The notes beneath the pieces are model-generated. The model was not told the origin of the DNA. It made no database searches and worked only from the letters and a program-made list of their open reading frames with translations. A stretch of DNA of 26,323 bases from Thermomicrobiales bacterium (GTDB taxonomy: Bacteria; Chloroflexota; Chloroflexia; Thermomicrobiales; UBA6265): the NCBI GenBank assembly GCA_030447145.1, contig JAUJLY010000005.1, positions 1-26,323 on the forward strand, in the 5' to 3' direction. This document shows, piece after piece, positions 1 through 7,613 of the stretch (position 1 is the stretch's first letter; every line of letters starts with the position of its first letter). The position numbers and the translations under genes are program-made.

Positions 1-304
1 ATTGGTCAGTGTGTCAGGGGCGGGGCGGATCCGGCCATAGGGAATGGGCCTGGGCGGGAATGCCATTTCAACCGCGAACGGCGAGCACCTCGAAGGCCAC
101 GGCAAGCATACCGGAAAACGCATGTTGCGAACGTGAGGGGCAGTCGATACGTCCATGCGCTCAGGACCAACATGATCAGGAGCGGCTCGTTGCCCTCCCG
201 TTCTGGATCACGGTGTATTGCCGAGTAGGGGGCTCTGTACGGGTCAGCAGGGGAGGGAACCGGGGGAGGACACGGATGCTTCCCCCGGTGGAGACGTGGA
301 GGGT
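1..304. other. Left-edge stretch without a convincing gene
   Basis: No reading frame here shows a recognisable domain or a good ribosome binding site. A minus-strand frame beginning near 158 stays open to the window edge, but it is Pro/Arg-rich and has no Shine-Dalgarno sequence, so I do not call it. The only structured element is the hairpin at 260-288 behind the aminotransferase gene. Confidence 0.4.
260..288 (-). terminator. Candidate terminator of the aminotransferase gene
   Basis: An 8-bp perfect inverted repeat (CCGGGGGA / TCCCCCGG) with a 13-nt loop lies 17 nt past the aminotransferase stop. On the minus strand only a weak pyrimidine run follows, so this is a plausible but not classical intrinsic terminator. 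Confidence 0.45.
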
Positions 305-1513
305 TTAGCCGAGTTGCTGGCGCACGGTGTTGGCGAGGCGCTCAATGCCGATCCGGATGCGGTCTTCCGGAACGGTGGAGAAGCTGAGCCGCACATTGTA
401 GTGGGCTTCCCGGTTCGGGTAGAACCATTCACCTGGAAAGACGATCACGCCGTTCTCGGCGGCGGCATCGAAAAGGGTGTTGGAGCTAATGGCATCCGGA
501 AGCGTGATCCAGACAAAAAAGCCGCCGTCCGGCTTCGACCATGTCACCCCTTCCGGCATATGTTCCTCCAGCGCCTGCAGCATGACGTCGCGTCGGGACC
601 GGTAGAGGCCACATGCCTGCTCAACGTGCTCATCAAGAAAGTCCACCGCGGTGTGGTAGACGGTTCGCATCATGATCCGGTCGTTGCTGATATCCGAAAC
701 CTCGCGAATGGCGAGCATCTTCTCCAGGACTTCCCCCGGTGCAATTGCGAAGCCGGTGCGGATTCCTGGCGCAATCGTCTTCGAGAATGTGCCGAAGTGG
801 ATCACCCGATCGTCTAAAGCACCGAGCGGCGGCAGGACCTCGCCGCCGTAGTGCAGCTCGCCGTACGGATCGTCCTCGAAGATCGCGACATTGTGCTCTC
901 GCGCGAGGTCGATCATCCGGTGCCGGCGCTCGAGCGGCAACGTCGTTCCTGAAGGATTCTGGAATGTCGGGATCGTGTAGATGATCTTCGTGTTCGGGTG
1001 TGAGTCGAGGGCGGCCTCCAGCGCGTCCATGCGCATGCCTTCATCATCGATCTCAACATCAACGATCTCGACCTCGAACATCTGGAGGATTTCGATCGCA
1101 CCGAGGAAGGTCGGACGCTCAACAATGACCGCATCTCCTGGCTCAAGGAAGACGCGGCAGGCGAGATCAATTGCCTGGGTGGAGCCGCCAGTGATGAGGA
1201 CATTGTTCACGGACGCATCGATGCCGCGCTTTGCGATGCGCTCGACTACGAGTTCCCGCAAGGGCAGGTATCCCTGCTGGTCTCCGTACTTCAGGCAGTC
1301 CGGGGCGTCATCCCATGCACGCCGGGATGCCTGGCGCAGCCGGTCGACTGGTATCACCTCCTGGGCCGGGGCGCCATCGCCGAAGTAGACCGGGTCATGG
1401 TGTTTGCGGAGATGCTCGAAGATGCCGGTCCAGATGGAGTCGCCGAAGACGCCTGTGCGTCTGGCGAAGCGGTCCTTGAGATCATTCATGGTGGTATGCG
1501 TGGCGATAGTCAT
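305..1513 (-). CDS. PLP-dependent aminotransferase (2-aminoadipate/MocR-like, fold type I)
   Basis: The 402-residue product is a fold-type-I, PLP-dependent cytosolic aminotransferase of the class I/II group, closest in style to 2-aminoadipate/aromatic aminotransferases and the catalytic half of MocR regulators. Seen in the sequence: the GGSTQAID cofactor-phosphate loop (about 109-116), QNPSG with the PLP-ring Asn near 186, the DDPYGELHY block (214-222) holding the Asp that contacts the PLP nitrogen, and SKTIAPGIRTG with the Schiff-base Lys at 245. No N-terminal GntR helix-turn-helix is present, so it is an enzyme rather than a MocR regulator. The start at 1513 has AGGGAG upstream; an in-frame ATG at 1489 is the alternative. 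Substrate cannot be read from the sequence. It is expressed alone from a distant promoter (1872-1900). Confidence 0.9.
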   Translation of the reverse strand: MTIATHTTMNDLKDRFARRTGVFGDSIWTGIFEHLRKHHDPVYFGDGAPAQEVIPVDRLRQASRRAWDDAPDCLKYGDQQGYLPLRELVVERIAKRGIDASVNNVLITGGSTQAIDLACRVFLEPGDAVIVERPTFLGAIEILQMFEVEIVDVEIDDEGMRMDALEAALDSHPNTKIIYTIPTFQNPSGTTLPLERRHRMIDLAREHNVAIFEDDPYGELHYGGEVLPPLGALDDRVIHFGTFSKTIAPGIRTGFAIAPGEVLEKMLAIREVSDISNDRIMMRTVYHTAVDFLDEHVEQACGLYRSRRDVMLQALEEHMPEGVTWSKPDGGFFVWITLPDAISSNTLFDAAAENGVIVFPGEWFYPNREAHYNVRLSFSTVPEDRIRIGIERLANTVRQQLG

Positions 1514-1864
1514 GGTGTTCAGACTCCCTGCTGCAGCCCGGTACGGAACCGCGGTTTGTGCGCGAGCGGTGGTGGATATGCCTGTCGTGCGCAGCGGGCT
1601 CTGCCGGCACTGCAACGACCATGTTGTGCCTGCATCGACCCGGCGAGAAGCGGCCGATCAGGCGCAAGTAGGGGGCTCGGCGATGACGGGAGGCAGGTAC
1701 GCGCAGACGCGTCCTGTTGATCGGAGGATATGGAGGCTGCGGATGCGCGCCATCATGGCGCCTTGAGTCGTCATGATCGCCTCAAGAGAGGGATTGGAGT
1801 ATGGCCTTGCCGGTCGTTCGCGGACCGGGCGGACGCCCATCACGATCACGATGTGACGGATGAT
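1514..1864 (-). other. Long 5' leader of the aminotransferase mRNA with a possible 38-codon ORF
   Basis: If the promoter at 1872-1900 is used, the mRNA carries about 350 nt before the aminotransferase start. The leader holds a 38-codon minus-strand ORF (1774 to 1658) with a weak GAGG 5 nt before its ATG, and a CTTGAG/CTCAAG stem flanking that start. I see no T-box AGGGTGG motif or other known riboswitch core. The ORF could be a leader peptide or chance. Confidence 0.35.
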
Positions 1865-1871
1865 GCTATTG

Positions 1872-1900
1872 ATGATAGGGGGAGAATCGAAACATCGCAA
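1872..1900 (-). promoter_or_regulatory. Sigma70-type promoter, minus strand
   Basis: On the minus strand TTGCGA (1895-1900) and TATCAT (1872-1877) are separated by exactly 17 nt, giving a start site near 1864. The only minus-strand gene downstream is the aminotransferase. Confidence 0.6.
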
Positions 1901-1999
1901 GCGATGCTCATTGCGGCGGCTCGGGGTAAAGGGCTGAGGTATTCCTGAATCTCTCATGATCCTGCCCCGGCGGTTGGTGTTCCATGCTGACCTCGGCTC

Positions 2000-2028
2000 T
2001 TGTCAATTTGGCACATGTCCACTATGAT
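2000..2028 (+). promoter_or_regulatory. Sigma70-type promoter of the LysM/C39 gene
   Basis: TTGTCA (2000-2005), a 17-nt spacer and TATGAT (2023-2028) match the housekeeping consensus closely. The start site would be near 2035. A small ACACC/GGTGT hairpin (2043-2057) lies at the transcript 5' end. Confidence 0.7.
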
Positions 2029-2155
2029 CTTGGTGTACGTACACACCTGATCGGTGTGACTGGCGATTGAACAAGAAATGGATTCAGCCCGCTGAATCCC
2101 TGTAGGTTCCCGAGCGCGATCCCCGACGCTTGCTTGGGGGGTGGAGGTTGCCGCG

Positions 2156-2572
2156 ATGACGATTGTGCTCGGACGCCGACCAGCCACGGAGCAGCTTAAC
2201 CCTGCTGACGCGCGCAAGGCCGAGTGGGTGGCACGCTTCTCAACGGGGGCGCGGCAACAGGAGATTCCCACCGGACCTCCGCCAGTTCCGATGGCGGAGG
2301 TCCGCATGCATATGCCAGCCGTTGATGCCAGGGGACGGCCCCAGCGATCGTCGCGGCCGGATGGCCTTGTCGGGCTCTATGCCACGAGGATCGATGTGCA
2401 GCGTGCGCAACGGATGACCACCGGTCGCAAGATTCGGTTGGCCGCAGGGTCGCGGCCCTGCACTGTGGTGCGTGAAACGGTCACGATGGGGCGGGGTGCC
2501 CCTGAGCACTACCAGCGTTTATATCCCGCACGGCAGCCAGCGCTGCGCCGGTTGCGTCACGGAGGAGAGTTC
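2156..2572 (+). other. In-frame 139-codon upstream extension of the LysM protein
   Basis: This stretch is open, in frame with and without a stop before the LysM gene. Its first ATG (2156) has a strong GGAGG 8 nt upstream and sits about 120 nt after the promoter. Counting third codon positions by hand gives roughly 69% G+C, which is coding-like. The encoded stretch is Arg/Pro-rich and matches no family I know. Either the protein really starts here and has a long cytoplasmic N-terminus, or this is a structured leader and translation starts at 2573. Confidence 0.4.
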
Positions 2573-3709
2573 ATGAGCCCGTCGTCAGTGTCACAGTCCG
2601 TCCGCAACCGCATCGACGCGATGCGCCCGCAGTTTGGGCCTGGAGCCTGGCGCGAGCTGCTGGCCGCGTCGTTCAGGTACTCGCGCCTTTCAGCGCCGCG
2701 CCGGATGGTTATGGCTTCGATGGCCGCGCTGATCATTCTTGCCGGAGCGGCGACCTCAACACTGGCGCAGCAGCGGTATGAAGTGCAGCCTGGCGACACG
2801 CTGGAGTCGATTGCTGCCGAGTTTGGTGTGGATCCCGAGGGCATCTATCGTTCCAGCTATATGCCCAATGGCTGGTCCCTTGAAGCAGGCCAGGTGATCG
2901 TGATTCCGGACCAGGGCCAATCCCCGGCCGACGCGGCGACGATGGCGGCGCAGCTGGAGGGGACCAGCCCCTGGGTGATGGGTGCGCACTGGGTGGAGTA
3001 CGGCGATACCTTGGGCAGCATCGGCCAGGCGTGGGGCGTCGCCCCGGATGTGCTGATGAGCTTCAACGGGATTGCGGACCCCACACAGCTTGTGCCCGGG
3101 CAGCGCATCCTGATCCCGTACGAGCGGGAAGACCAAACTGTATCGACGCTTGCGCTTCGCGCGCCGGATGTCGCCGTGCCGGTGGCCAACTACTCCCAGT
3201 CGCGAAACCTGAGCTGTGAGTATGCGGCAGCCCACGCAGCGACCACCGCATTCGGCGCCGGGGTTGGCGAGCAGACATTCATCAGCTCCGTGCCGCAAGC
3301 GAATAATCCTCACTATGGCTATCGCGGCAATATCGACGGCTGGTGGGGTAATACCGATGATTATGGTGTCTACGCCGAGGCGCTCGTGCCGACGCTCAAT
3401 GCCAACGGCTACGCGGGCGAGGTCATGTACACAGAAGGGGACAGCGCTCCGCTTGTTGCCCATCTGGATGCCGGGCACCCGGTTGTCGTCTGGCTCGGTT
3501 TCTGGGGCGATACGCGCGAGGTTCTGACTGACCAGGATCAGTATTCTGTCTTCGCCGGCATGCACGTCGTGACAGTCTATGGCTACGACACCGAAGGGGT
3601 CTACGTCATGGATCCGGCCAAGGGGACGACGCAGTACTACGACTGGGCGACGTTCCAGCAGCTCTGGTCGGTCATCGACGGAATGGGCCTCGCCGTTTAT
3701 CCTATGTAA
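2573..3709 (+). CDS. Secreted or membrane-anchored protein with two LysM domains and a C39-like cysteine peptidase domain
   Basis: The 378-residue form starts at an ATG with GGAGGAG just upstream. Residues 45-66 form a hydrophobic segment ending in a TLAQQ cleavage-like site, so the rest is extracytoplasmic. LysM 1 spans about 69-112 (VQPGDTLESIAAEFGV) and LysM 2 about 140-182 (VEYGDTLGSIGQAWGV); LysM modules bind peptidoglycan glycan chains. Residues 208-376 resemble the C39-like peptidase family (Peptidase_C39_2): the candidate nucleophile Cys215 in SCEYAAAHAA, His331 in GMHVVTVYGYD and Asp347 in YVMDP. The likely role is cell-wall-bound proteolysis or processing; the substrate is unknown. 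An alternative start at 2156 adds 139 residues. The gene stands alone, with a terminator at 3747-3792. Confidence 0.88.
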   Translation: MSPSSVSQSVRNRIDAMRPQFGPGAWRELLAASFRYSRLSAPRRMVMASMAALIILAGAATSTLAQQRYEVQPGDTLESIAAEFGVDPEGIYRSSYMPNGWSLEAGQVIVIPDQGQSPADAATMAAQLEGTSPWVMGAHWVEYGDTLGSIGQAWGVAPDVLMSFNGIADPTQLVPGQRILIPYEREDQTVSTLALRAPDVAVPVANYSQSRNLSCEYAAAHAATTAFGAGVGEQTFISSVPQANNPHYGYRGNIDGWWGNTDDYGVYAEALVPTLNANGYAGEVMYTEGDSAPLVAHLDAGHPVVVWLGFWGDTREVLTDQDQYSVFAGMHVVTVYGYDTEGVYVMDPAKGTTQYYDWATFQQLWSVIDGMGLAVYPM

Positions 3710-3746
3710 CGGTGAAACGCCACCAACCATCGCACACACCGAAAAT

Positions 3747-3792
3747 GAATGTCCCGACGGGCTTGGCTGGGGCCCCCGGGACGTTCGTTTTG
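3747..3792 (+). terminator. Intrinsic terminator after the LysM/C39 gene
   Basis: A 10-bp stem (GAATGTCCCG / CGGGACGTTC, one G-U pair) is followed by GTTTTGTTCC. It lies between two convergent genes and could serve the plus-strand transcript. Confidence 0.6.
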
Positions 3793-3879
3793 TTCCTTGT
3801 TCGAGTCTGGATCGATGGGGATGTGGTGCCAGAAACGCGGCGTCTTGCCCCTGGGACGGGCTCCTGCTTCCGGGGCACT

Positions 3880-5127
3880 CTATGCTGTCTCGCCCAAGGA
3901 TAGATCTCGCTTCACACCGAGTTCATGGAGCGACTGGCTCCCCACCATCAGCATCAGGACACCGATCAGGAGCACGGCGAAGACGGTGAATGCGCCCCGA
4001 AGTCCCAGATAGGCGATCAGGGGGCCGCCCAGCAGGACACCCACCGGTGCCGCAACCATTGCTCCCACCCGAAAGACGCCGGAGTTGCGGCCAAGCATAT
4101 GAGGCGGTGTGATGGTCATGATGATCGTGCCCATCATTGGATTGACGGCGCCAACTCCAAGACCAGTCACGAATTGCAGCAGCCAGGAAATCCACAGGTT
4201 CGGCAGTGCGACCATCCCAGCGACGGGAACGGTGATCAAAGAGACGTTGACCACGATCTGGAGCCGCCGGCTCACACGGGTACCGAATGTGCCGCAGGCA
4301 ATCGCGCCGACGAGACTTCCTGCGCCAAAGCCGCTCATGATGATGCCTAGCGCGGTCGCCGAGTTGAACTGGACCTTCGCAAAATAGGGCAATGCAACGG
4401 AGACAAGCGGCGCGAAGGTGCCATTGACCATCAGGGCGGCCAACACGATTGTCCTCAGCGCCGAGTTCCTCCAGAGCCAGCTCGCCCCCTCACGGATGTC
4501 CTGCATCAGGGATTCCCCTGAGGGACCGTGCACCTTCGACTCGGGAACGAACAGGGCCATCCCCACTGCCGAGACAGCGAATGCCAGGGCGTTGAACCAG
4601 AGGAGGTTGAGGGCCCCAAGGCTTCCGACAAGCACTCCTGCGATGGCGGCTCCGAAGAGGGCTGTAAGCGACTGGTTGACGCCGTAGATGGAGTTGACAC
4701 GCTCCAGCGGGATCCCGGCACCTGCAGCCAGGCGAGGCAGCATGGTGCTGCGCGCCGTGTCGCCAGGCGAGTCGAAAACGGCGCCAAGAAACATCAGGAG
4801 CAGCAGCAGGGGGAAGTTCAAGACTCCCAGCATGTAGAGCAGCGGGACGAGGGCGACGGTGATGCCGCTTATGGCGTCCGAGAAGACCGACATCTTGCGC
4901 GCGCTCATGCGATCCGCAATCGCGCCACCGAAGAAGGTCATGACGATCGAGGGAAGCAACGTGGCCGCAGCGGTAAGACCGGTCCGGGTGGCGCTCCCGG
5001 TTAGGGTGAGGACGAACCAGGGTACGGCGATCGCCGTCAGCTGATTGCTGAAGAGGAAGATGAAGTTGGTCCCGATCATCGCCATCAGTGGACGGCGGTT
5101 GTGGGAAAACCAGCCGGCGGATGGCAC
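3880..5127 (-). CDS. Major facilitator superfamily exporter (DHA3-like)
   Basis: The 415-residue, highly hydrophobic protein has about 12 membrane spans. It begins with FLFSNQLTAIAVPWFVLTLTGSA, carries the loop 2-3 motif FGGAIADRMSARKMSVFSD, and has a second loop (FGTRVSRRLQ) at the start of the C-terminal half. This pattern is that of the DHA3 drug/macrolide efflux and enterobactin-exporter-like group, which exchange protons for small molecules across the inner membrane. The substrate is unknown. The chosen start is a GTG at 5127 without a clear ribosome binding site; an ATG at 5085 would remove 14 residues and is equally reasonable. It follows the 78-residue gene by 49 nt in the same direction and may share its transcript. 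It ends in TAG. Confidence 0.85.
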   Translation of the reverse strand: MPSAGWFSHNRRPLMAMIGTNFIFLFSNQLTAIAVPWFVLTLTGSATRTGLTAAATLLPSIVMTFFGGAIADRMSARKMSVFSDAISGITVALVPLLYMLGVLNFPLLLLLMFLGAVFDSPGDTARSTMLPRLAAGAGIPLERVNSIYGVNQSLTALFGAAIAGVLVGSLGALNLLWFNALAFAVSAVGMALFVPESKVHGPSGESLMQDIREGASWLWRNSALRTIVLAALMVNGTFAPLVSVALPYFAKVQFNSATALGIIMSGFGAGSLVGAIACGTFGTRVSRRLQIVVNVSLITVPVAGMVALPNLWISWLLQFVTGLGVGAVNPMMGTIIMTITPPHMLGRNSGVFRVGAMVAAPVGVLLGGPLIAYLGLRGAFTVFAVLLIGVLMLMVGSQSLHELGVKRDLSLGETA

Positions 5128-5176
5128 CGGCTGGTCGGTAGGTAAGATCAGGCGTGTCGCTTATCCGACAACCGCG

Positions 5177-5413
5177 TCATGCGTGACGCACGGGACCCAT
5201 TTGAGATGCGGGGATCGAGGGAAGCGAATCGGCCGGCGTGCTCTGAGCATAGCCTCGGATACGCTCACCGGCATGGATCAGCGCCACACCGATCGCCACC
5301 CGAAGCCGTGAAGAGGTTCGCGGTGTGCGGCTGCTACGCGCGTCTTCACGAATGCGCTCCTGCCGATACGTAACGGATGCCTGGATGGCCTCTGGATCGT
5401 TCTCGAACATCAT
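5177..5413 (-). CDS. Small hypothetical protein (78 aa)
   Basis: The start is well supported: GGAGG lies 7 nt before tandem ATG codons (5413 and 5410). The protein is charged at its N-terminus, with a Gln/Glu/Arg-rich helix, and has an amphipathic segment RLRVAIGVALIHAGERIRGY around residues 36-55 that could lie on a membrane surface. No known domain is recognised. It sits between the DUF4097 gene (142 nt upstream) and the MFS gene (49 nt downstream), all on the minus strand, so it may belong to the same envelope-related unit. Confidence 0.65.
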   Translation of the reverse strand: MMFENDPEAIQASVTYRQERIREDARSSRTPRTSSRLRVAIGVALIHAGERIRGYAQSTPADSLPSIPASQMGPVRHA

Positions 5414-5468
5414 GATCGTGCCTCCGGGGGGTGGGTCGTGCCAGAAAAAAGATGATAGGGTCCCGGTA

Positions 5469-5502
5469 GGGTCACCGCTCTCAATGTCGAGCGTGTTGAC
5501 CC
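5469..5502 (-). other. Intergenic hairpin between the DUF4097 and 78-aa genes
   Basis: GGGTCA/TGACCC arms enclose a second CGCTC/GAGCG stem. On the minus strand a TATCAT and a run of six T follow about 13-24 nt later. It could be a partial terminator or an RNA-processing site between the two genes; the T run is too far away for a classical terminator. Confidence 0.3.
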
Positions 5503-5555
5503 TGAGCTGCTCACTCCGTACCTGTGGGCGTTAAGGCCGAGCTGCCCGGCCAGCG

Positions 5556-7133
5556 TCACTGGGTGGATCTGCCCTGGTCGTCCCCGTCAATCTGGGCCAG
5601 CGCCTCGTCGACGGTCATCTCTCCCCGCTGCACTGCCTCGAGGAGCCGGAGACGTCGCTGCCCGATCGTTTCGGGGACATCGCTGGGCCGGCTCATCGCA
5701 ATCAGCTCGGTTTCATCGCTCCCTTCGCGGTCCGTAATCGGCTCCGTGACGCGGTCCGAAGCGTGGTTGGTGACAGGACTGGTGACCTCACCATCGGTTT
5801 GCATCCTCATGGGTGGCACCGGCGGGACTGGCGGGACCGGTGGGACTGGAGGCACCGGGGGAATCGCCGTTGGCAGTGTCGGGGGCGTCGGTATCCGCAC
5901 CTCTTCGGTCTCGAGGGAGGCGGATGTCTGGTCCCGTGTGCGGTCCCTTGTCCCGCGGCGCTCTCCCGCCTCGTCCATGTCGTGCACCACCTGTGCGATC
6001 TTCTGGGTCACGGACGAGACCCAACTCTTGGCCTTCTCCCAGTCGAAATCCGCAGTGACCTGTGTCCCGCCGGCTTCGTCCGTGTGATATTCCAGCTGGT
6101 CGTTCTCTCCACCCTCCTTCTCTTTCGGGCCATCCTGGGGAACTGCTTCATTCACCATCGTGACTGTCGGGTCCGTGGTGGCCGTCGCCCTGAGATCACC
6201 GCTGACCGCCTTGACCCGGATTTCGGGACCCTCGTTGCCCGCCGCGAGCTGCCAGGTTCGCTTGCCTGTGGCAGGCGTCCATGCACCAGAAATTTTCGTG
6301 TCTCCACTCACTGCCCGGAAGTTCAGGCTGGCTCCGGTCATTGGCAGGGTGGTGTTCAGCGTGATATCGCCGCTCACAGTGTCGAACGTGTAGCTGGTGT
6401 GGTTGTTGAGCGTGACATCTGCATGGACATCGCCACTCACGGTGGTTACCCGGGCGTTCTTCATCGTTAGGCCATCCATACGGATATCGCCGTTGACCGC
6501 ACGAAGGGCGGTCCAGGCCTCGCCGCCCTCGACATGGATGTCGCCGTTGGCGGTATTGGCTTCGATGCTGCCGGTGACATTGGCAAGGCCGACATCGCCG
6601 CTTGCGCTATGGGCCGAGAGCTTGCCGTTGATGCGGTCGAGACGAACATCCCCGTTTGCTGTGGTTACCGAGACTCGTGCCGAGATATCGGCCGCCTGGA
6701 CATCTCCGCTTGCCGTTCTTACAGTGATTGAGGACCCGTCAGGGAGCTCACGCGGCAAGTCGATCTGGATGTCAAAGGCAGCGTTTGTGCCGAACTTCAG
6801 CTTCTTGAAGTCCCACTCGTCTGGATTGAAACCCTCCTTCAAATGGTTCCTGACCTTCTTGGCGAGATCACCCACTGTATTGGCGATCTGCCAGTTGGGA
6901 TGGACAGAGATCCTGTTGCCATCGACCTCAAGTTCCATGTGCGCTTCGTCATCACCCCGCTTTGAATCCGTACGCTCGGTAATGATCTCCACATCGGTGC
7001 GACTGCTGGTTGTGATTGAGATATCACCGCTGGTGTTGCTGACCGAAAGCACGAGTGGCTGGTCGGGGAGGACACGCACCTGCTGCCGTGTGGTTCCCGA
7101 GTCGTCCCTGGTCATGAGCGAATCGTTGGTCAT
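5556..7133 (-). CDS. DUF4097 beta-strand repeat protein with C-terminal SHOCT-like helices
   Basis: The 525-residue protein has no signal peptide or clear membrane span. Residues about 25-315 are a DUF4097 adhesin-like beta-solenoid: the unit SGD(I/V) or NGD(I/V) recurs about every 19-25 residues, as in NTSGDISI, TASGDVQA, TANGDVRL, SASGDVGL, TANGDIHV and TVSGDVHA. A charged acidic region follows, then a (PPV)n linker (about 425-441), an acidic/Ser-rich tail and a helical hairpin RLRLLEAVQRGEMTVDEALA (about 493-512), the SHOCT-like module seen in YvlB/LiaX-type proteins. Relatives are linked to envelope stress sensing. AAAGGG lies 10 nt before the ATG. It is the third gene of the DUF2089-SHOCT-DUF4097 unit. 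The biochemical role is unknown. Confidence 0.9.
   Translation of the reverse strand: MTNDSLMTRDDSGTTRQQVRVLPDQPLVLSVSNTSGDISITTSSRTDVEIITERTDSKRGDDEAHMELEVDGNRISVHPNWQIANTVGDLAKKVRNHLKEGFNPDEWDFKKLKFGTNAAFDIQIDLPRELPDGSSITVRTASGDVQAADISARVSVTTANGDVRLDRINGKLSAHSASGDVGLANVTGSIEANTANGDIHVEGGEAWTALRAVNGDIRMDGLTMKNARVTTVSGDVHADVTLNNHTSYTFDTVSGDITLNTTLPMTGASLNFRAVSGDTKISGAWTPATGKRTWQLAAGNEGPEIRVKAVSGDLRATATTDPTVTMVNEAVPQDGPKEKEGGENDQLEYHTDEAGGTQVTADFDWEKAKSWVSSVTQKIAQVVHDMDEAGERRGTRDRTRDQTSASLETEEVRIPTPPTLPTAIPPVPPVPPVPPVPPVPPMRMQTDGEVTSPVTNHASDRVTEPITDREGSDETELIAMSRPSDVPETIGQRRLRLLEAVQRGEMTVDEALAQIDGDDQGRSTQ
5811..5861 (-). repeat. (PPV)n-encoding 9-bp tandem repeat
   Basis: Seventeen codons read Pro-Pro-Val five times plus a final Pro-Pro, forming a degenerate 9-bp tandem repeat inside the DUF4097 gene. 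Codon wobble varies between units, so selection appears to act on the polyproline linker. Such tracts can stall ribosomes unless EF-P acts and can vary in copy number. Confidence 0.85.
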
Positions 7134-7211
7134 GGTGTTGTTACCCTTTCTAATGAAGATCTTGTCCCGGTTCGTAGGGCGTTCCCTGCGGAACTCCCGT
7201 TTGAAGGAAGA

Positions 7212-7613
7212 TCAGCTACGTGGCTCGACCGCAATCACGATGTGGTCTTCGCCGTCGTGGAGGTCGACGAGTTTGCCGACGTATCCGGATTCGATGGATT
7301 CGCGAATGATTCGTGAGTCCGGTACGCGACCGGGCGCGAAGCGTTGGGCCATCTTGAGACCCACCTCGACCAGGCCGAGCGGAAGAACGATGTCGATGTC
7401 AGCGTTACGCTTGCCTGATTCCCTGATCTGGATACGGACATTTCGCGGACCGACAGGTGTCTGGCTCGTGTTGGCCTGGGCACGGTCGGACCGGTCGAGC
7501 GACTCAAGCAGGCGGGCACCTTCGTCAGGGGTGATCGTCTTCGATTCCACCATGCGGAGGACCTCCAGACGTTCGGCCGAGATGCCACCAGGGTCCCGTG
7601 AGGATGCCGTCAT
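7212..7613 (-). CDS. SHOCT-like domain protein (133 aa)
   Basis: Residues about 12-42 (RLEVLRMVESKTITPDEGARLLESL) form the short helical hairpin typical of the SHOCT-like N-terminus of YvlB/LiaX proteins. The rest (about 57-130) is a small alpha/beta domain containing VRIQIRESGKRNADIDIVLP and ending HIVIAVEPRS; it is soluble and not recognised further. The start overlaps the DUF2089 stop by one base (TAATG), with GGAGG just upstream, so the two are translationally coupled. The DUF4097 gene follows 78 nt downstream. The likely role is an interaction partner or regulator of the DUF4097 protein in an envelope response; that is inferred from gene order and the shared hairpin. Confidence 0.82.
   Translation of the reverse strand: MTASSRDPGGISAERLEVLRMVESKTITPDEGARLLESLDRSDRAQANTSQTPVGPRNVRIQIRESGKRNADIDIVLPLGLVEVGLKMAQRFAPGRVPDSRIIRESIESGYVGKLVDLHDGEDHIVIAVEPRS

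Noticed and set aside
1..160. Minus-strand frame open to the left window edge, possibly the end or start of another gene
   Set aside because: It has no ribosome binding site, is rich in Pro and Arg, and shows no motif, so it cannot be called from this sequence alone.
2756..3739. 327-codon minus-strand open frame opposite the LysM/C39 gene
   Set aside because: Opposite strand carries clear LysM and C39 domains; this is a codon-bias shadow typical of high-GC DNA. The same applies to the minus-strand frames at 10554-11375 and 12582-13427.
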